IMG/VR virus record: IMGVR_UViG_3300031566_000347
Location: 1-24,853 of that record
Source of the DNA: a virus
Strand: one strand, 5' to 3'
Length of the DNA stretch: 24,853 nt
A program made the position numbers and the translations under genes. The notes under the pieces are model-generated. The model was not told the DNA's origin and ran no database searches. It worked only from the letters and a program-made list of their open reading frames with translations. Below, piece after piece: positions 13,150 to 21,900 of the stretch (positions are counted from its first letter, which is position 1; each line of letters opens with the position of its first letter).

Positions 13150-14183
13150 TCGTGGCTTCACCGCACTCCTTCTCGACCCGCGATGTCTACACCGGGCACC
13201 TCGCGGGCCTGCGGGCCTGTCTGGGCGAGAAGAACGTGGTGAGTTATGACCTGCTGCGCCGCTTCAACCTCTACGTCGCATGGGCGCAATGGATGGAAGA
13301 GAAGCACGGCATCGTGCCGCGTGAGTTGAGGCCGAACATCCTCGCCGCCGAGCCGGTCTTCGGCGCCGCCCATTATCACGAGGTCGATGCCATCTACATT
13401 GTCAGTCCGATGTACTTCCCGATGTCTATTGTCGACCTCATCCGCAAAGACGGCTTCAAGGTCTATGCCTACTTCACCGAATGCCCCTACGAAGACGAAC
13501 TCTGGGCCAGGGGTCAGGCTGCCCACTTCGATGCCTGTTTTGTGAACGACCGCAACAGTCTCAGCCGTTTCCAGTCATTCAACGAACACACGGCGTATTT
13601 GGGCCACTCCTACAACCCCGCCGTACATCACCCCGGACGCGGCCCGGCCCCTGGCCACAATCACGTCATCATGGTAGGCACCGGCTTCAAGACGCGCCGG
13701 CGGTTCCTCGAAGAAGCCAACTGGGAAGGGATTGACCTGCGACTTTACGGGGCCATGTGGGCTGGACTTGAGGACGAAGAGGACTGGTCTCTGTCCTCCT
13801 GTGTCCGTCCGCGGCTCATCGACAATCAGACGACGGCGCGCATCTACCGCGGCGCCAGCATCGGGATCTCGATGCACCGCGCCGAGCGGACATACGAGGC
13901 CGAGGACTACATCGACCAGGGCGAAGCCTACTCGGTGGGGCCGCGCACCTACGAACTCGCGGCCTGTGGCCTCTTCCAGCTCTCGGACGAACGCGAGGAA
14001 TTGCATCAGATATTCGATGGGACGGTGCCCGTCTACAACTCGCCGGCCGAACTCGAACGGCTGGTCAGACATTATCTAGACAATCCAGATGAGCGCAAAG
14101 CGCTTGCGGGGCGGCAACTGGAAGCGGTCAAGCCCTATACGGTCGAGCGGCGAATGGCGCAACTTCTGGAATATGTAGCATAG
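13137..14183 (+). CDS. CgeB-like glycosyltransferase (GT-B fold)
   Basis: A 348-residue glycosyltransferase. The N-terminus begins with a Rossmann-like strand (MRVLVVASPHSFSTR). The second domain (about 180-345) matches the Glyco_trans_1_2 pattern: IMVGTGFKTRRRFLE, IYRGASIGISMHR, SVGPRTYELAACGLFQLSDEREE, and the spacer FDGTVPVYNSPAELERLVRHYL with NPDERKALAGRQ. The E in PRTYELAACG is the expected nucleotide-sugar contact. Sugar donor and acceptor cannot be read from sequence. It is coupled to the methyltransferase upstream and directly followed by the tail-tube gene, so the tail tube or another virion protein is a natural acceptor candidate. A host-surface target is possible. Confidence 0.85.
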   Translation: MRVLVVASPHSFSTRDVYTGHLAGLRACLGEKNVVSYDLLRRFNLYVAWAQWMEEKHGIVPRELRPNILAAEPVFGAAHYHEVDAIYIVSPMYFPMSIVDLIRKDGFKVYAYFTECPYEDELWARGQAAHFDACFVNDRNSLSRFQSFNEHTAYLGHSYNPAVHHPGRGPAPGHNHVIMVGTGFKTRRRFLEEANWEGIDLRLYGAMWAGLEDEEDWSLSSCVRPRLIDNQTTARIYRGASIGISMHRAERTYEAEDYIDQGEAYSVGPRTYELAACGLFQLSDEREELHQIFDGTVPVYNSPAELERLVRHYLDNPDERKALAGRQLEAVKPYTVERRMAQLLEYVA

Positions 14184-14195
14184 AGGAGATAATCA

Positions 14196-14594
14196 ATGGC
14201 TACACTGTTAGGAAGGGACGCGGCGGTCTACTGGGGCTCTACAGTCAGCCCGAGCCGGATTGCCGAGACCCGCAACATCGCAATCGACATGGGCGCGGAC
14301 TGGGTTGACGACACCGTTCACGGCGACATCAACCGCAGCGAGCAGCCGACCTTCAGTCGCTTCAACGCGACGATTACCGGCCTCTATGACGACGCCGCGT
14401 ACATCGTCATCGACGACGCGATTGCCAAGGTTCAGGGGTACTTCTACATCTACCCCAACTCCAGCATCAACACGCAATACTTCTACGGACTCGGCTATGT
14501 CTCGGTCGATGATGCGTCGTATCCCTACGATGACTTCTCGAACCTGAACTGGTCCATCCGGCCGAGCGGAGTCGTGACCTTCAAGCACGCATAG
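14196..14594 (+). CDS. Major tail (tube) protein
   Basis: A 132-residue protein with a strong Shine-Dalgarno (GAGGAG 14183-14188, 7 bases before ATG). The pattern MATLLGRDAAVYWGST, then ARNIAIDMG-like WVDDTVHGD, then SRFNATITGLYDD, and late strands QYFYGLGYVSVDD and NWSIRPSGVVTF fits small tail-tube proteins that polymerise as hexameric rings around the tape measure. Such proteins normally precede the G/GT chaperones, as here after two intervening genes. It is compact, with no C-terminal Ig-like domain. It is Ser/Thr/Tyr-rich, offering potential acceptor sites for the adjacent glycosyltransferase. Confidence 0.75.
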   Translation: MATLLGRDAAVYWGSTVSPSRIAETRNIAIDMGADWVDDTVHGDINRSEQPTFSRFNATITGLYDDAAYIVIDDAIAKVQGYFYIYPNSSINTQYFYGLGYVSVDDASYPYDDFSNLNWSIRPSGVVTFKHA

Positions 14595-14601
14595 GGACCT
14601 G

Positions 14602-15075
14602 ATGAGGACCGAAGTCAGGCAGTGGGTTGAGCGCATAGTCCGGGAACTGGAACCGCAAGGTCCAGTCCTGGAGGTGGGCGCCCGTAACGTGAACGGGACC
14701 TGCCGCGACCTGTTTCCGGCTGATGGCTATATCGGACTGGACATGCAGGGAGGGGATGGCGTCGACATGGTAGCCGACATTACGGAGTCTGTTCGCAGTC
14801 TTTACGACGGGTTCCGAACCGTCGTCTGTCTGGAGACGCTGGAACACATCACCGATGCCTTCAAGGCGCTGGCGCGGATGTACAACTGCCTTTTGCCCGG
14901 TGGCTTGTTCATCGGCTCGTGGGTCTTCAAGTTCGCGGTTCACTGCGAACCTGATTACTGGCGGGTGACGCCGGCGGGCTTCCGCTATGCCTTAGAGCAG
15001 GCGGGGTTCGTGGACGTAACGATAGAGACGGAGGGCGAGGGCCCGATCGGGGTCTTCGCAACGGCGCGGAAATGA
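14602..15075 (+). CDS. Second class I SAM-dependent methyltransferase
   Basis: A 157-residue methyltransferase. Motif I is VLEVGARNVNG (22-32), followed by YIGLDMQGGDGVDMVADI (motif II and the adenine pocket) and FRTVVCLETLEHITDAFKAL (motif IV region). LPGGLFIGSWVFKF and an ending VDVTIETEGEGPIGVFATARK complete the usual seven-strand order. It is not an obvious duplicate of the first methyltransferase; only motif layout is shared. No DNA-methyltransferase catalytic motif is seen. It lies directly after the tail-tube gene, and its stop overlaps the next ATG (ATGA). Glycan or small-molecule methylation is inferred from its neighbours. Confidence 0.82.
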   Translation: MRTEVRQWVERIVRELEPQGPVLEVGARNVNGTCRDLFPADGYIGLDMQGGDGVDMVADITESVRSLYDGFRTVVCLETLEHITDAFKALARMYNCLLPGGLFIGSWVFKFAVHCEPDYWRVTPAGFRYALEQAGFVDVTIETEGEGPIGVFATARK

Positions 15076-15425
15076 CGGTCAAGTCCTTGCGCGAGGTCGG
15101 TGGTGTACGCCTGCGCGGGCCCGTGGCGGAACTCTGGACCCGTGGCTGCAAGGCCGGACTGGTCTACGAGTGGACGTTCGAGGGCTGGCGGGCGGACTGG
15201 GAGTTGCGGGCAGAACGTTACAAGCTCGACCCGCTGATCGTGACGAATGGGCACCGCAAGGTGCGGGTAAAACTGGAACTCGGCGGTCGTTACCTAGAGG
15301 CACCGGGAACCATCTGGACGGATTACGTGGCCGATGGCAAGAGCCACCGGGCAATCATTATCAAAGGGGGAGAACTGCAATGGCAACAAAGGCGGGCGGC
15401 GCTCGCAGTAGCAAGCCGAGACTGA
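15072..15425 (+). CDS. Hypothetical protein before the tail chaperones
   Basis: A 117-residue protein, not recognised. It begins TVKSLREVGGVRLRGPVAELW, contains EWTFEGWRADWELRAERY and strand-rich VRVKLELGGRYLEAPG, and ends with a basic helix (WQQRRAALAVASRD). It starts by ATGA overlap with the second methyltransferase and overlaps the chaperone gene by 46 bases at the 3' end. Operon position suggests a tail-assembly role or membership in the sugar-modification patch; neither is shown. Confidence 0.55.
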   Translation: MTVKSLREVGGVRLRGPVAELWTRGCKAGLVYEWTFEGWRADWELRAERYKLDPLIVTNGHRKVRVKLELGGRYLEAPGTIWTDYVADGKSHRAIIIKGGELQWQQRRAALAVASRD

Positions 15426-15745
15426 CGAGAGACCAACTCCTCGAGGCGCTGAGAACGCGTCGGCAGGAGTATGAATTGGATGGGGTCGGCACGGTCCTCA
15501 TCGAGAGCATTAGCGTTGACCGCTTTGCGGCCGTGCAGGGTGATTTGGGTGACATGAACACCGCGGATGCCCTGAAAAGGATATGCCTTCTCGGTGTGGT
15601 CGAGCCGGCCCTGTCCCCTGAAGACCTGGAAGCGCTTGGCGGAGCGGACGTCGGGACCATCAACGACCTGGCGAACGCCATCATGCAGATCAGCGGATTG
15701 ATCGGGAAGAGTGCCGAGCGTTTTTTAGCGAGCACGAAGACTTAG
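15380..15745 (+). CDS. Tail assembly chaperone (gpG-like)
   Basis: A 121-residue helical protein (RLTRDQLLEALRTRRQEY, MNTADALKRICLLGVVEPAL, TINDLANAIMQISGLIGKSAERFL) in the standard position before the tape measure. It should coat and protect the tape-measure protein during tail assembly. ATG 15380 follows GGGGGAG by about 7 bases; the longer frame from 15170 lies inside the previous gene. Near its end the ribosome meets the slippery heptamer at 15721-15727, allowing a fraction to read on as the GT fusion. Confidence 0.85.
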   Translation: MATKAGGARSSKPRLTRDQLLEALRTRRQEYELDGVGTVLIESISVDRFAAVQGDLGDMNTADALKRICLLGVVEPALSPEDLEALGGADVGTINDLANAIMQISGLIGKSAERFLASTKT

Positions 15746-15894
15746 AGGGGCTGATCCTCTATTGCGTTGAGAAGCTACACCGCCTGCCGTCAGAGGTCGG
15801 GGCGTCGATGTGGGAACTAATGCTCGCCTTTGAAGTAGCGAGACGACAGACGAAGCGAGAACAGGAAGCGATAAGACGTGGCAGGCACAAGTAA
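15380..15894 (+). CDS. Tail assembly chaperone G-T fusion, programmed -1 frameshift
   Basis: A -1 slip on T TTT TTA (15721-15727) joins the first 116 residues of the G frame to a 55-residue extension (15727-15891, stop TAA 15892-15894), giving about 171 residues. The extension is open throughout and has coding character: EHEDLEGLILYCVEKLHRL, VGASMWELMLAFEVARRQ, ending in a basic tail. That is typical of T domains, which link G to the tail tube. The extension has no start codon of its own at its head. Its end overlaps the tape-measure start by 17 bases. Confidence 0.88.
15721..15761 (+). promoter_or_regulatory. -1 ribosomal frameshift site
   Basis: The heptamer TTTTTTA (15721-15727) is in the correct register (cgT TTT TTA) for -1 slippage. 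Downstream, TAGAGG (15743-15748) pairs with CCTCTA (15756-15761) around GGCTGAT. The 15-base gap between heptamer and stem is longer than the usual 5-9, so the stem's role is uncertain. Confidence 0.85.
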
Positions 15895-18331
15895 CGAAGT
15901 CAAACTGATCATCAGCGCCCAGGACAAGGCGTCGGCGAAATTGAGGGCGTTGCGCGGGAGTGTGGACAATCTCGGCAATCGCTTCCAGCGCCTTGGTGCG
16001 ACTGCACTCAATGCCGCCAAGCATCTGGGCATGCTCGGAGTTGCCGCCGGCGCCGCCTTCGGCGTGGCTGCGGTCAAGGGCGCGGCCGACTTCGAGAAGA
16101 GGCTGTCCGAGACCGTCGCCCTGACAACCGTTACGAAAGATGAGATCGCGGGCATCAGCGACAAGCTGCTCAAGATGGCCCCGGCAGTCGCGAAGGGGCC
16201 GCAGGAACTCGCCGACGCCTTCTACTTCGCCGCGTCGGCCATGGGCGACACAAGCAAGGCCCTCTCGGTCGTGGAGGCATCCGCGAAGGCGGCAGCCTCC
16301 GGCTTGGGCGAGACGAAGGTCGTCGTCGACGCCCTGTCTTCTGTGATGAACGCCTATCAGATGTCCGCGGACCAGGCGAGCCGCGTTACCGACATCCTCA
16401 TCAGCACAGTCAAGGCGGGCAAGATGCCGCCGGAGGACCTGGCCAAATCGCTAGGGAAGGTCGTGCCGCTCGCAGCCCAGCTCGGCGTCAGTTTCGAGGA
16501 GGTAGGCGCCTCCATCGCCACCATGACGCGCGTCGGGCTCGATGCGGAGAGCTCATCGACGGCATTGCGTGGCATCCTGGTCGCCCTGATCAAGCCCGGC
16601 ACTCAGGCGAAGGAAACACTTGAGGACCTCGGAATGAGTGAGGGCGAACTATCAGAGGCGTCGGATAAGGCGCGCAAGGCGTTGGGGACAGTCGGCCTGA
16701 GTGCCGAGAAACTACGTCAGCAGGTCAAGACGCGCGGCCTTTCCGCCGTTCTCATCGACATCATGGATGCCTTCGAGGGCAACGACGAGGCGCTGGCGGA
16801 TTTGATCCCGAACGTGCGAGCTCTGACGGGCGTCCTGGCGACCGCCGGCTCGCAGGCGGAGACCTATCAGCAGGTTCTCCATGACATTCAGACGGAGGTC
16901 GGCATTACGGACGAAGCCTTTGCCGAGGCGAGCGACACCTTCAGCTTCAAGATGATGCAATTGAAGGCGTCCTTCAACGTGTTGCGTATCGAGTTGGGCA
17001 ACAAGCTCCTGCCCGTATTGAAGAAGGTCGCCGATTGGCTGGTACTGAGGCAGCCGGATATAGAGCGGTTGGCCGGCAAACTCCGGGACGAACTTTCGCC
17101 GCAATTTAGGGAACTCGGACGCTGGATTCAAACAGAGGCAGTCCCCGCCCTCCAGGAGTTCGGCGACTGGGTAGGACCGAAACTCCAGGCCTCGCTTGAA
17201 TACCCCGGACCTGCCCTTGCCACGATAGCCAGCGGCTTTAAGGAAATCGTAGGGGCTGCGGAGGGATTTGGGGCATGGGTCAAGAACCACGGCATTGAGG
17301 TCGCGGTGGGCATTACAGCGATGCTTGCTGTTCTTAACGTGGGCGTAGCTACAAGTCCCGTCGCACTCGCCCTGGTTGGCCTCGGTGCTCTTAGTCTCTA
17401 TCTCGGCCTGTTCAACCAGAGGGTCGATGAGATGCCCGAACCGATGTTGAAGTGGCGCAAAGGCTTCCTAGAGTTTAGGAAGCAGGTCGGGTTGGCCGAA
17501 CTTGCGGTGCAGGACTTCCTCTTTTCGATAACTGCGGCACCCGTAGGAAAACTCCTCGGCTTCATCATTCCGGGTACAGGACCGCTATTTGACGAAGCAA
17601 CGGGCGCGATGAATGAGCTTGTCAAGGCCGCCGTCGGCATCCCCGACGAACTAGACGACATCGAAGAGGAACTTGCGGAGGTTAACAAGCAACTCGGTAT
17701 CTTTGACGCCCAGGACGCGGTGCAGGAACTTGACGACCTACGGAGGGCAGGGGACAAGGTTCCGCAAGCCTTCGCGACGATGGCAGATAGTGGCATCGCA
17801 AGTATGGTCACGCTCAACCAGATGACGACCGCCCCGATTCGGGGCGACATAGACAAGTTGATTAGCGGTGCCGATATTGCGGCCAACGCAGCGCACAAGA
17901 TGGCCGATGCGTGGGAACAAGCCCTACGGGATTCGACGGCGACCTTCGCTGAGATCGCACGGCATGTCGATGAGCAGTCGCAGAAACTTCAGTCGCTGCC
18001 GTGGAACCCGCCTGCGCGAACCCCTACCGGCGTCCCGAGTACGACGCGCAGTATCCCGGGGATAGGGATCTATGACAAGGGCGGCATCGTTCCGGGGCCA
18101 CTCGGCAAACCGCAGTTGGCAGTTGTCCACGGCCGCGAGGAAATCATACCAGCGCTGTCGGCGAATCGTAGCCAAATCCTGAATAGTTACAACACTGTCC
18201 AGATGCACATGACCGTCAATGGCACAACCGATGAAGGCGTGGAAAAGTTCACACGAGCCTTCAATGAGGCTCTACGGCGGGCAGGCTTCGGCGGTTCGTC
18301 AGTCTCAGCGGGGGCGTTTATCCCGGCATGA
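15878..18331 (+). CDS. Tail tape measure protein
   Basis: An 817-residue protein that sets tail length and is ejected with DNA. It starts with GTG (15878), with GGAAG upstream. The N-terminal helix (KLIISAQDKASAKLRALRG) leads into the PhageMin_Tail region (about 65-270: ADFEKRLSETVALTT, QELADAFYFAASAMGDTSKAL, KVVPLAAQLGVSFEEVGASIA). A hydrophobic stretch about residues 470-510 (VGITAMLAVLNVGVA and VALALVGLGALSLYLGLF) may enter the host membrane. The C-terminus has IYDKGGIVPGPLGKPQLAVV and VHGREEIIPAL, common at tape-measure ends. With the usual 1.5 angstrom per residue, the tail would be about 120 nm. No lysozyme or peptidase domain is evident. Confidence 0.93.
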   Translation: MAGTSNEVKLIISAQDKASAKLRALRGSVDNLGNRFQRLGATALNAAKHLGMLGVAAGAAFGVAAVKGAADFEKRLSETVALTTVTKDEIAGISDKLLKMAPAVAKGPQELADAFYFAASAMGDTSKALSVVEASAKAAASGLGETKVVVDALSSVMNAYQMSADQASRVTDILISTVKAGKMPPEDLAKSLGKVVPLAAQLGVSFEEVGASIATMTRVGLDAESSSTALRGILVALIKPGTQAKETLEDLGMSEGELSEASDKARKALGTVGLSAEKLRQQVKTRGLSAVLIDIMDAFEGNDEALADLIPNVRALTGVLATAGSQAETYQQVLHDIQTEVGITDEAFAEASDTFSFKMMQLKASFNVLRIELGNKLLPVLKKVADWLVLRQPDIERLAGKLRDELSPQFRELGRWIQTEAVPALQEFGDWVGPKLQASLEYPGPALATIASGFKEIVGAAEGFGAWVKNHGIEVAVGITAMLAVLNVGVATSPVALALVGLGALSLYLGLFNQRVDEMPEPMLKWRKGFLEFRKQVGLAELAVQDFLFSITAAPVGKLLGFIIPGTGPLFDEATGAMNELVKAAVGIPDELDDIEEELAEVNKQLGIFDAQDAVQELDDLRRAGDKVPQAFATMADSGIASMVTLNQMTTAPIRGDIDKLISGADIAANAAHKMADAWEQALRDSTATFAEIARHVDEQSQKLQSLPWNPPARTPTGVPSTTRSIPGIGIYDKGGIVPGPLGKPQLAVVHGREEIIPALSANRSQILNSYNTVQMHMTVNGTTDEGVEKFTRAFNEALRRAGFGGSSVSAGAFIPA

Positions 18332-18476
18332 TTACGGCGAGAAGCGTAGCAACCAGACTTAGCACTCCGAGGTTGAGGTAGGCGATGCCGCTAAAGAAGC
18401 GCTCTGGCGAGTCAATCAGGACTAAGGCCCAGAGGCCAACCGAAAGGCCTGCGAGGGCAAGTATGTGTCGACTCAT
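18318..18476 (-). CDS. Antisense small two-TM protein
   Basis: A 52-residue frame on the opposite strand to every other gene here, occupying most of the gap after the tape measure. It has two hydrophobic helices (ILALAGLSVGLWALVLI, about 5-21, and IAYLNLGVLSLVATLLAVIM, about 31-50) joined by a short charged loop (DSPERFFS), a hairpin-membrane layout. ATG at 18476 is chosen because AAGGAGGG (18488-18481 on this strand) lies 4 bases upstream; an in-frame ATG at 18515 lacks this. A TTGACA/TACAAT pair lies 28 bases further up. Its TAA overlaps the tape-measure end by 14 bases. Family unknown; superinfection-exclusion, holin-like or other membrane roles are possible. No terminator was seen. Confidence 0.6.
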   Translation of the reverse strand: MSRHILALAGLSVGLWALVLIDSPERFFSGIAYLNLGVLSLVATLLAVIMPG

Positions 18477-18503
18477 CGCGCCCTCCTTCCCGGCGGGAAT
18501 TAC

Positions 18504-18522
18504 ATTGTACACCATTTGTCAA
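18504..18522 (-). promoter_or_regulatory. Promoter-like TTGACA/TACAAT pair for the antisense gene
   Basis: Read on the minus strand, TTGACA (18522-18517) precedes TACAAT (18509-18504) by 7 bases. The spacer is too short for a classical promoter, but TACAAT is well placed as a -10 box (start about 18497, short leader, then Shine-Dalgarno and ATG at 18476). The TTGACA part overlaps the ribosome site of the plus-strand gene at 18534. Confidence 0.4.
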
Positions 18523-18533
18523 GGGGCTACCTA

Positions 18534-18905
18534 ATGGCAACTGCTTACACGTTCGTCCTTGACGGCTACACCTTCCCGCGGTCGGACGTGCCGGCGCGTG
18601 GCCCCATCGTGTACCACCAGGAACAGAACTGGTCGGAGCAGGACATCGTCGGCAGCACAGCGACCGGGGCGACGGTGCTGACCTTCCTCGGCCTGAAGAG
18701 CCAGCCGTGGACATTCGTGTCGCGTGCATCCGAAGCGACAAAGGACAAGCTGCTGGCCGTCTATAACGGGCGCGTGCCGGTAGTGATGAAGACGCCGCAG
18801 GACGCGACGGGCGTCAACGTCGTGATGACCGAACTGAAGATCGAGTACATGGAGCCGATTGAAGACGGCAAGTTTCTCTGCGAGTTCACCCTGATGAGGC
18901 GCTGA
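18534..18905 (+). CDS. Minor tail protein next to the tape measure
   Basis: A 123-residue protein in the place of the distal tail protein. It opens MATAYTFVLDGYTFPRSDVP and is strand-rich (GATVLTFLGLKSQPWTFVS, VNVVMTELKIEYMEPIE, GKFLCEFTLMRR), compatible with the beta core of Dit-like proteins, though shorter than classical Dit. The ATG at 18534 has AAGGGG 7 bases upstream; the earlier in-frame ATG at 18465 would run through the antisense gene's ribosome site and adds a tail unlike a tail protein. The next gene starts 1 base after its stop. Confidence 0.68.
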   Translation: MATAYTFVLDGYTFPRSDVPARGPIVYHQEQNWSEQDIVGSTATGATVLTFLGLKSQPWTFVSRASEATKDKLLAVYNGRVPVVMKTPQDATGVNVVMTELKIEYMEPIEDGKFLCEFTLMRR

Positions 18906-18906
18906 C

Positions 18907-21900
18907 ATGACGCTCATGGACCAGGTCTTGTTGACGACGCGCGAACTGCACTATTTCGTTCGCATCAACGGGGTTCTTATCCTGCCCGCCAACCCGACGT
19001 CGCCAACCGGCGTGCCGGGCATCTCCCGGCTCGTCGTGGACAAGATGAACCCCGTCCCCGTATGCAGCATCGACGTCAACCGCATACCGACGTGGATAAA
19101 GCGGGGCCAGGTCGTCACGGTTGACCTCGGCTATGACGGATTCTATCAGCGCGTCTTCACCGGCACGGTGCAGGATCGCAGCCGCGGCGTAGGCGCCGGC
19201 ACGATCAACTGCATGGGCGAGTCCTTCAAGATCGAACGCGGCATCGAGATACCGGAGCGCAACGTGGATGGGGCTACGGTTGACGCTACGATTGAGGCCA
19301 TCCTTGATTACGTCGGCGTCGACCACTACAGCGTCGTCGCGCCGGCCTTCACGCTCGGCGCGGCATCGAACCCCGTACTCGACCGCATGACAGCTTCGGC
19401 GCAACTCGAATTGCTAATGGGCATCGACGGCTGCATGAGGATGGAGGACCGCAACGGGCGCATCATCATCCGCCAGGTCGAAGGCTTGCCATCCTCGACC
19501 GCCTTCATGTCCTATGGCACGACAACCGCGCTGGGCATCACTGCCGGCGAGACGCGCGAAGATCCGCAGTACTTCCGGAACCGCGTCATCGTGACGGGGG
19601 CGGTCGTGACTGAGGGCGCGGCACCCGACGAGACATCGCGCACCATCACTGCCACCGCAACCGTCACGGACTCGCCGCTGGCGCAGCCGCCCTTGCCTTC
19701 GGGCACCTTCATCGACGCCGAAGTCAGCAATCATCTCCTCGACACCGATGCGAAGGCGGCAGAGGTCGCGGGACGGCTGGCGACAGCCTACGCCCGCGTG
19801 CCTCAGTACACGCCCGTCACGGTGCCAATGAACCCCCTACTGGAAGTCTGGCAGACGCTGGAGTTCGTCATCCCCGACCTGGACCTGGATGGGCGCTTTT
19901 GGGTTGCTGGACTGCGCCACACCATCGACAAGCGCGGCGCCAAGACAGAACTCATGCTGCGCGGCGGTGACGAACTCGGCGGGACGGTCAACATCAACCC
20001 GATCGCGGCCTTCACCTTCACGGTCGAGCGCGAGGTCATGGGCGCGGGCGTCTGGGTCGTCGTCAGCTTCGACGGCTCGGCCAGCTTCGACCCCGACGGG
20101 ACGACCATCACCTACGCCTGGAGCGACAACCAGACATCAACGCCGGAGATCGCCACCATCACGACGCCCACGGGCACCGTGCGGGCGCTGGCATCCTCTC
20201 TGTCGACCTCCTGGGACATTACCCTTACCGTCACCGATGCGGACGGACTGACGGGCACCCTGACGCTCTCCGTGCCCTACGGCGCGGAAGAGACGGGCGT
20301 GAGCATCATGCCGGTCTTCGCTGCGCTGAATAACAACGCTTCTGCTACCCCGGACGGCGGGCAGACGTGGAACGACCAGGCGAGCGCGACGTGCGTCAGC
20401 GTGGCGGCAAAGCCCGTTGATGCGGTGCAGTCGGGGATCGCCGTCTTCGGCTACGACGACGGGTCTATCAGGCGAACCGCAGACTTCTGCGCGACCGCGC
20501 CAGCCGCAGTCAAGGCGGCAGCGCCGGCGGATGGCGTCATTACCTGCATCGCCTGGGATATCAACTGGCCGATCTTCGTCTGGGCAGCCACGTCAACGGG
20601 GCGGCTCTATCTGTCACAGGATGACGGGCTGACCTTCGGACTCTATCACGACTTCGGCAATACCTACGCCATCAACAACATCGGCACGCCCTACGGCGGC
20701 GGCGTCTGGGTCTTCGGCGGAAGGGGCGATTATCCCGGCACGCTCATCCAGCGCGACGTCGCCCTGAACAACAACTGGTCGAGCCCCACCATCGGCGGCG
20801 AACTGCTGGCCGACCTCGCGGCATCGACGTCGGCCCTCACGATCGCCTGGGCTGCCTCCTTCTGGACCGGCACGGCCATCATCTTCAAGGGTGAGCAGGC
20901 GGGCGGCGGCGTCAACCTGTTCTACGTCGACGACATCAACGGCGACGGCACGGGCTGGAAGCGCGGCACGGGGCTAGACGCCGATCTGGTCGATGGCCGC
21001 TACGTCATCGGCGACAGGCAGTACGGCGTCTATCACGCTGCCTTCGGAGACCGCAACACCTGGCATACCGCAGATGGCGTCGCGTGGACCAAGACGGCGG
21101 AGGCCATGCCCGCCGGGGTGACGCCAAACCATGCGATCTGGCTCGGCGCGTGGCTGGAGGGGAGTGAGCAGGTGCATCTCGTCGCGGGCGAGGACGCGGA
21201 CGATGCGAGCGAGGGCATCTACAAGAGCACAGACGGGCTCGTGACGATCCTCGCCATGCGTCCGGCGACGGGCTTCCCCGCGTGGCCGGCGGATGCGCTG
21301 GGCAAGCAGGTGGCGGTCGGGGCGCCGAATTTCGGTACGAATGAGGGCCACGTCCTCATCGCTGGGAGCATGACGGGCGGCAGGTTTGCAGCATGGCGAA
21401 CAGGCGTTGGCAGTTGGAGTAGTTATACCTTCGCTGACGAGTTCGCCGGGGCAACCTGTATGCTCCCGCGTCCCCTGACATCGACTCATTGGCTGATCAT
21501 GGGCTTCCACGGCAGCTACGATTACAACGATGCCGTCAACAACAAGATTCAGTGGACGCACGACGCCGGCGAGAACTGGGGGGCATTCACACAGCCAAAG
21601 GCCGGTAACGATTACTGGCAGGATTTCGCCGTGGATGCAGGGGGCCGATGGTGGGGATTGACGCTTGATATCACGGGCAACGACCACGGCACGGCGAAAA
21701 TCTGGTACTCCGACGATGAGGGAGATTCTTGGACTCTCGCGGATACTCTGACGGATGAGGACCCGAACTACCTGCGAATGTTTCGCATCGTCTGCCACCC
21801 CTTCAATCAGAACATCATCGCGGCAATCGGCCTAGGCGGTACGCTTTCGCGGACGCCGGTGGTTCATTATACGCTTGATCGTGGCACCTCGTTCGGCACC

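Noticed and set aside
17620-17640. TGTCAAGG resembling a repressor-site core inside the tape measure gene
   Set aside because: A short match within coding sequence, expected by chance; no TRYAAT partner nearby.
18465-18533. Upstream ATG extending the minor tail gene by 23 residues
   Set aside because: No Shine-Dalgarno at 18465, and the extension crosses the antisense gene's start signals; ATG 18534 has AAGGGG at good spacing.
20974-21798. Minus-strand frame of 274 residues
   Set aside because: Antisense of the propeller region of the tail-tip fusion, with low-complexity composition.
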